This document shows, piece by piece, positions 6,233 to 7,092 of a DNA stretch of 7,092 nt. Position numbers and translations under genes: made by a program. The stretch is from DAIOSQ01 sp036752465 (GTDB lineage Bacteria; Pseudomonadota; Gammaproteobacteria; Legionellales; Legionellaceae). The notes under the pieces were generated by a model that saw only the letters and a program-made list of their open reading frames with translations, searched no databases and was not told the origin of the DNA. The stretch's first letter is position 1; every line of letters begins with the position of its first letter. The stretch is taken from NCBI GenBank assembly GCA_036752465.1, contig DAIOSQ010000096.1, positions 1 to 7,092 of the forward strand. The letters are read 5' to 3'.

Positions 6233-6430
6233 ACATTAGATTATCCCGAAAAACGCAGTTGCCATCTGCTACGCAGTCAATCTGCATGGAATCTTCAAGC
6301 TTTTCTCGTTTTTTTCACTCACCGTAGTGATGACTACTGCTTTCGCGAAAAAATCCTCCAAAAGCCTGTATCTTCAATACATCTTGACCGATCGCGACGA
6401 TGGCAACTGCGTTTTTCAGGATTATTTGAT
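6233..6430. repeat. Near-palindromic element of about 190 bases
   Basis: GAAAAACGCAGTTGCCATC (6248-6266) recurs perfectly inverted at 6398-6416. The likeness continues outwards (ATTAGATTATCC against the inverted ATCAAATAATCC) and, more loosely with small gaps, inwards through a GTCAA/CTTTT region on both arms, to a centre GTAGTGATGACTAC (6324-6337) that is itself a palindrome apart from one mismatched pair. All the matches share a centre near 6331, so this is one element able to form a long hairpin. It carries no transposase. It could be a MITE remnant, a palindromic intergenic repeat, or a structured 3' end for the preceding gene, 60 bases upstream. The outer limits given are approximate. 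Confidence 0.8.
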
Positions 6431-6731
6431 ATATTTTCCGCTTGCAGAGACTGATGCGTGTTGAATTTCTTAGTGTTGCTTGACTGGAATGGCTAAATGT
6501 GAAAAAATTATCAACAGATTTTGTTAAAAAAACCCTTAAGATAAATTCTTCTGACATAGATTTGGTCACTCTGTTGCACTTCACGATTAGGTAGATGTGA
6601 ACCTGGCCATTATGCATGGGTGAGTACTGCTGGCTGGGTTTTATTTTTTTAACTTGAGCATTTCTTGATTGGATGCTGCAGACAAACTGAGGCATGCATG
6701 TTCTTTGCTTCAAACCATACATAGTGCGTTC
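6431..6731. other. Intergenic stretch, no supported gene
   Basis: No open frame here has a ribosome site or family resemblance. A leftward open frame covering 6315-6722 crosses the palindromic element and looks like chance. Several A/T runs occur (for example 6502-6507 and 6524-6532), along with a TTATCAACA at 6508-6516 that is one base from a DnaA box, alone and so not taken as an origin. It may be decayed coding DNA, but nothing recognisable remains. Confidence 0.5.
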
Positions 6732-7092
6732 ATGCTAAAATATCTCTACTTTTGGATCATCCTATTTACTGTACCACAAACAAATATTTCAGATTGTATT
6801 TTAACAAACTACATGAAAAATTTAGCAAAATTGCCATTGAGCAAACAAGAACACTTTGCTGTAAGAATGTACCGTATCACTCAAGAAAAACAATACTTAA
6901 TGACTATTCATGCATACATTAAACAGCTGAAACGTGAATATAACGATCTATACGTTTGTCTACTCCACCAAGAATTACTCAAAAAGAAAGCCATTAGTTT
7001 ATTAAAACTAAGAGACAATGGTACTGTTAAATATCAAATTCGCGAGAAGAAAATCCTAGCGTATGATGATTTATATTTCTATTTATATTTGC
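6732..7092 (+). CDS. Start of an unrecognised, probably secreted or membrane-anchored protein (cut by right window edge)
   Basis: From the ATG at 6732 the frame is open for 120 codons to the window edge. The first 20 residues (MLKYLYFWIILFTVPQTNIS) have a lysine and then a strongly hydrophobic core, like a signal peptide or anchor; the following DC is not a proper lipobox. The rest is rich in Lys, Leu and Tyr, with a likely helical stretch LMTIHAYIKQLKREYNDLY (residues 59-77) and a KYQIREKKI segment near the edge. I recognise no family. GC is low (about 23% over 6781-6840, 30% over 7021-7080) beside about 60% in part of coaE, which suggests foreign origin or weak constraint. No good ribosome site precedes 6732; an internal ATG at 6813 lacks one too. 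The long open run in AT-rich DNA, where stops are frequent, is the main support for a real gene. Confidence 0.62.
   Translation, partial: MLKYLYFWIILFTVPQTNISDCILTNYMKNLAKLPLSKQEHFAVRMYRITQEKQYLMTIHAYIKQLKREYNDLYVCLLHQELLKKKAISLLKLRDNGTVKYQIREKKILAYDDLYFYLYL

Noticed and set aside
6330..6464. Rightward small open frame (MTTAFAKKSS start, 44 residues)
   Set aside because: It lies within and just beyond the palindromic element, lacks a ribosome site, and is explained by the arm's matching frame on the other strand.
6508..6516. TTATCAACA, one mismatch from a DnaA box
   Set aside because: It is a single site with no cluster of boxes or replication genes nearby, so it is not evidence of an origin.
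6315..6722. Leftward open frame of 135 codons
   Set aside because: No ribosome site, no family resemblance, and its C-terminal part is the right arm of the palindromic element. It is probably chance.
6734..6744. TGCTAAAATAT, like the extended -10 upstream of the trans-sulfuration gene
   Set aside because: It overlaps the first codons of the edge gene, so it would only matter if translation began at the internal ATG at 6813, which has no ribosome site.

Overview
The window looks like an ordinary chromosomal stretch of a gammaproteobacterium. The divergent bioB/bioA arrangement with a BirA-type operator, and close similarity of BioB, CoaE and the YaiI-like protein to enterobacterial homologues (compared from memory), support this. 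The short Cys-rich secreted repeat protein, the AT-rich unrecognised genes and the mixed base composition would fit a Legionellales-like, host-associated lineage, but that placement is inference.

Region 1 (1-2668) is a cofactor block. The start of bioB runs leftwards off the window edge, and bioA runs rightwards from a shared 70-base control region. That region holds a good leftward promoter and an imperfect BirA operator (288-319) that overlaps both the bioB -35 box and the bioA start codon. bioA is followed 2 bases later by a small secreted protein made of two Cys-rich repeats, then 3 bases later by coaE, the last enzyme of CoA synthesis. The three genes look like one transcript. Region 2 (2669-4420) is a locally AT-rich insert: a LysR-type regulator facing left and a divergent 234-residue orphan protein. 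Between them lies a perfect TAACAC/GTGTTA dyad, with a further half-site next to the orphan's start codon. Region 3 (4430-6172) has a UPF0178 (YaiI-like) gene facing left and a trans-sulfuration PLP enzyme facing right, divergent from a compact promoter region.

Region 4 (6173-7092) is mostly non-coding. Its main feature is a near-palindrome of about 190 bases centred near 6331, with perfect 19-base arms, resembling a palindromic intergenic repeat or a MITE. It is followed by about 300 bases in which no gene is evident, and then by the start of an AT-rich gene (6732 to the right edge) that begins with a signal-peptide-like segment.

Two genes, bioB and the final one, are cut by the window edges. 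Two start codons were moved inwards from the longest open frame (bioA to 309, the YaiI-like gene to 4891). No CRISPR array, rRNA, tRNA or transposase gene was seen. Nothing here is clearly a new multi-gene system; the best leads are the palindromic element, the LysR/orphan pair with its dyad, and the Cys-rich protein placed between bioA and coaE.
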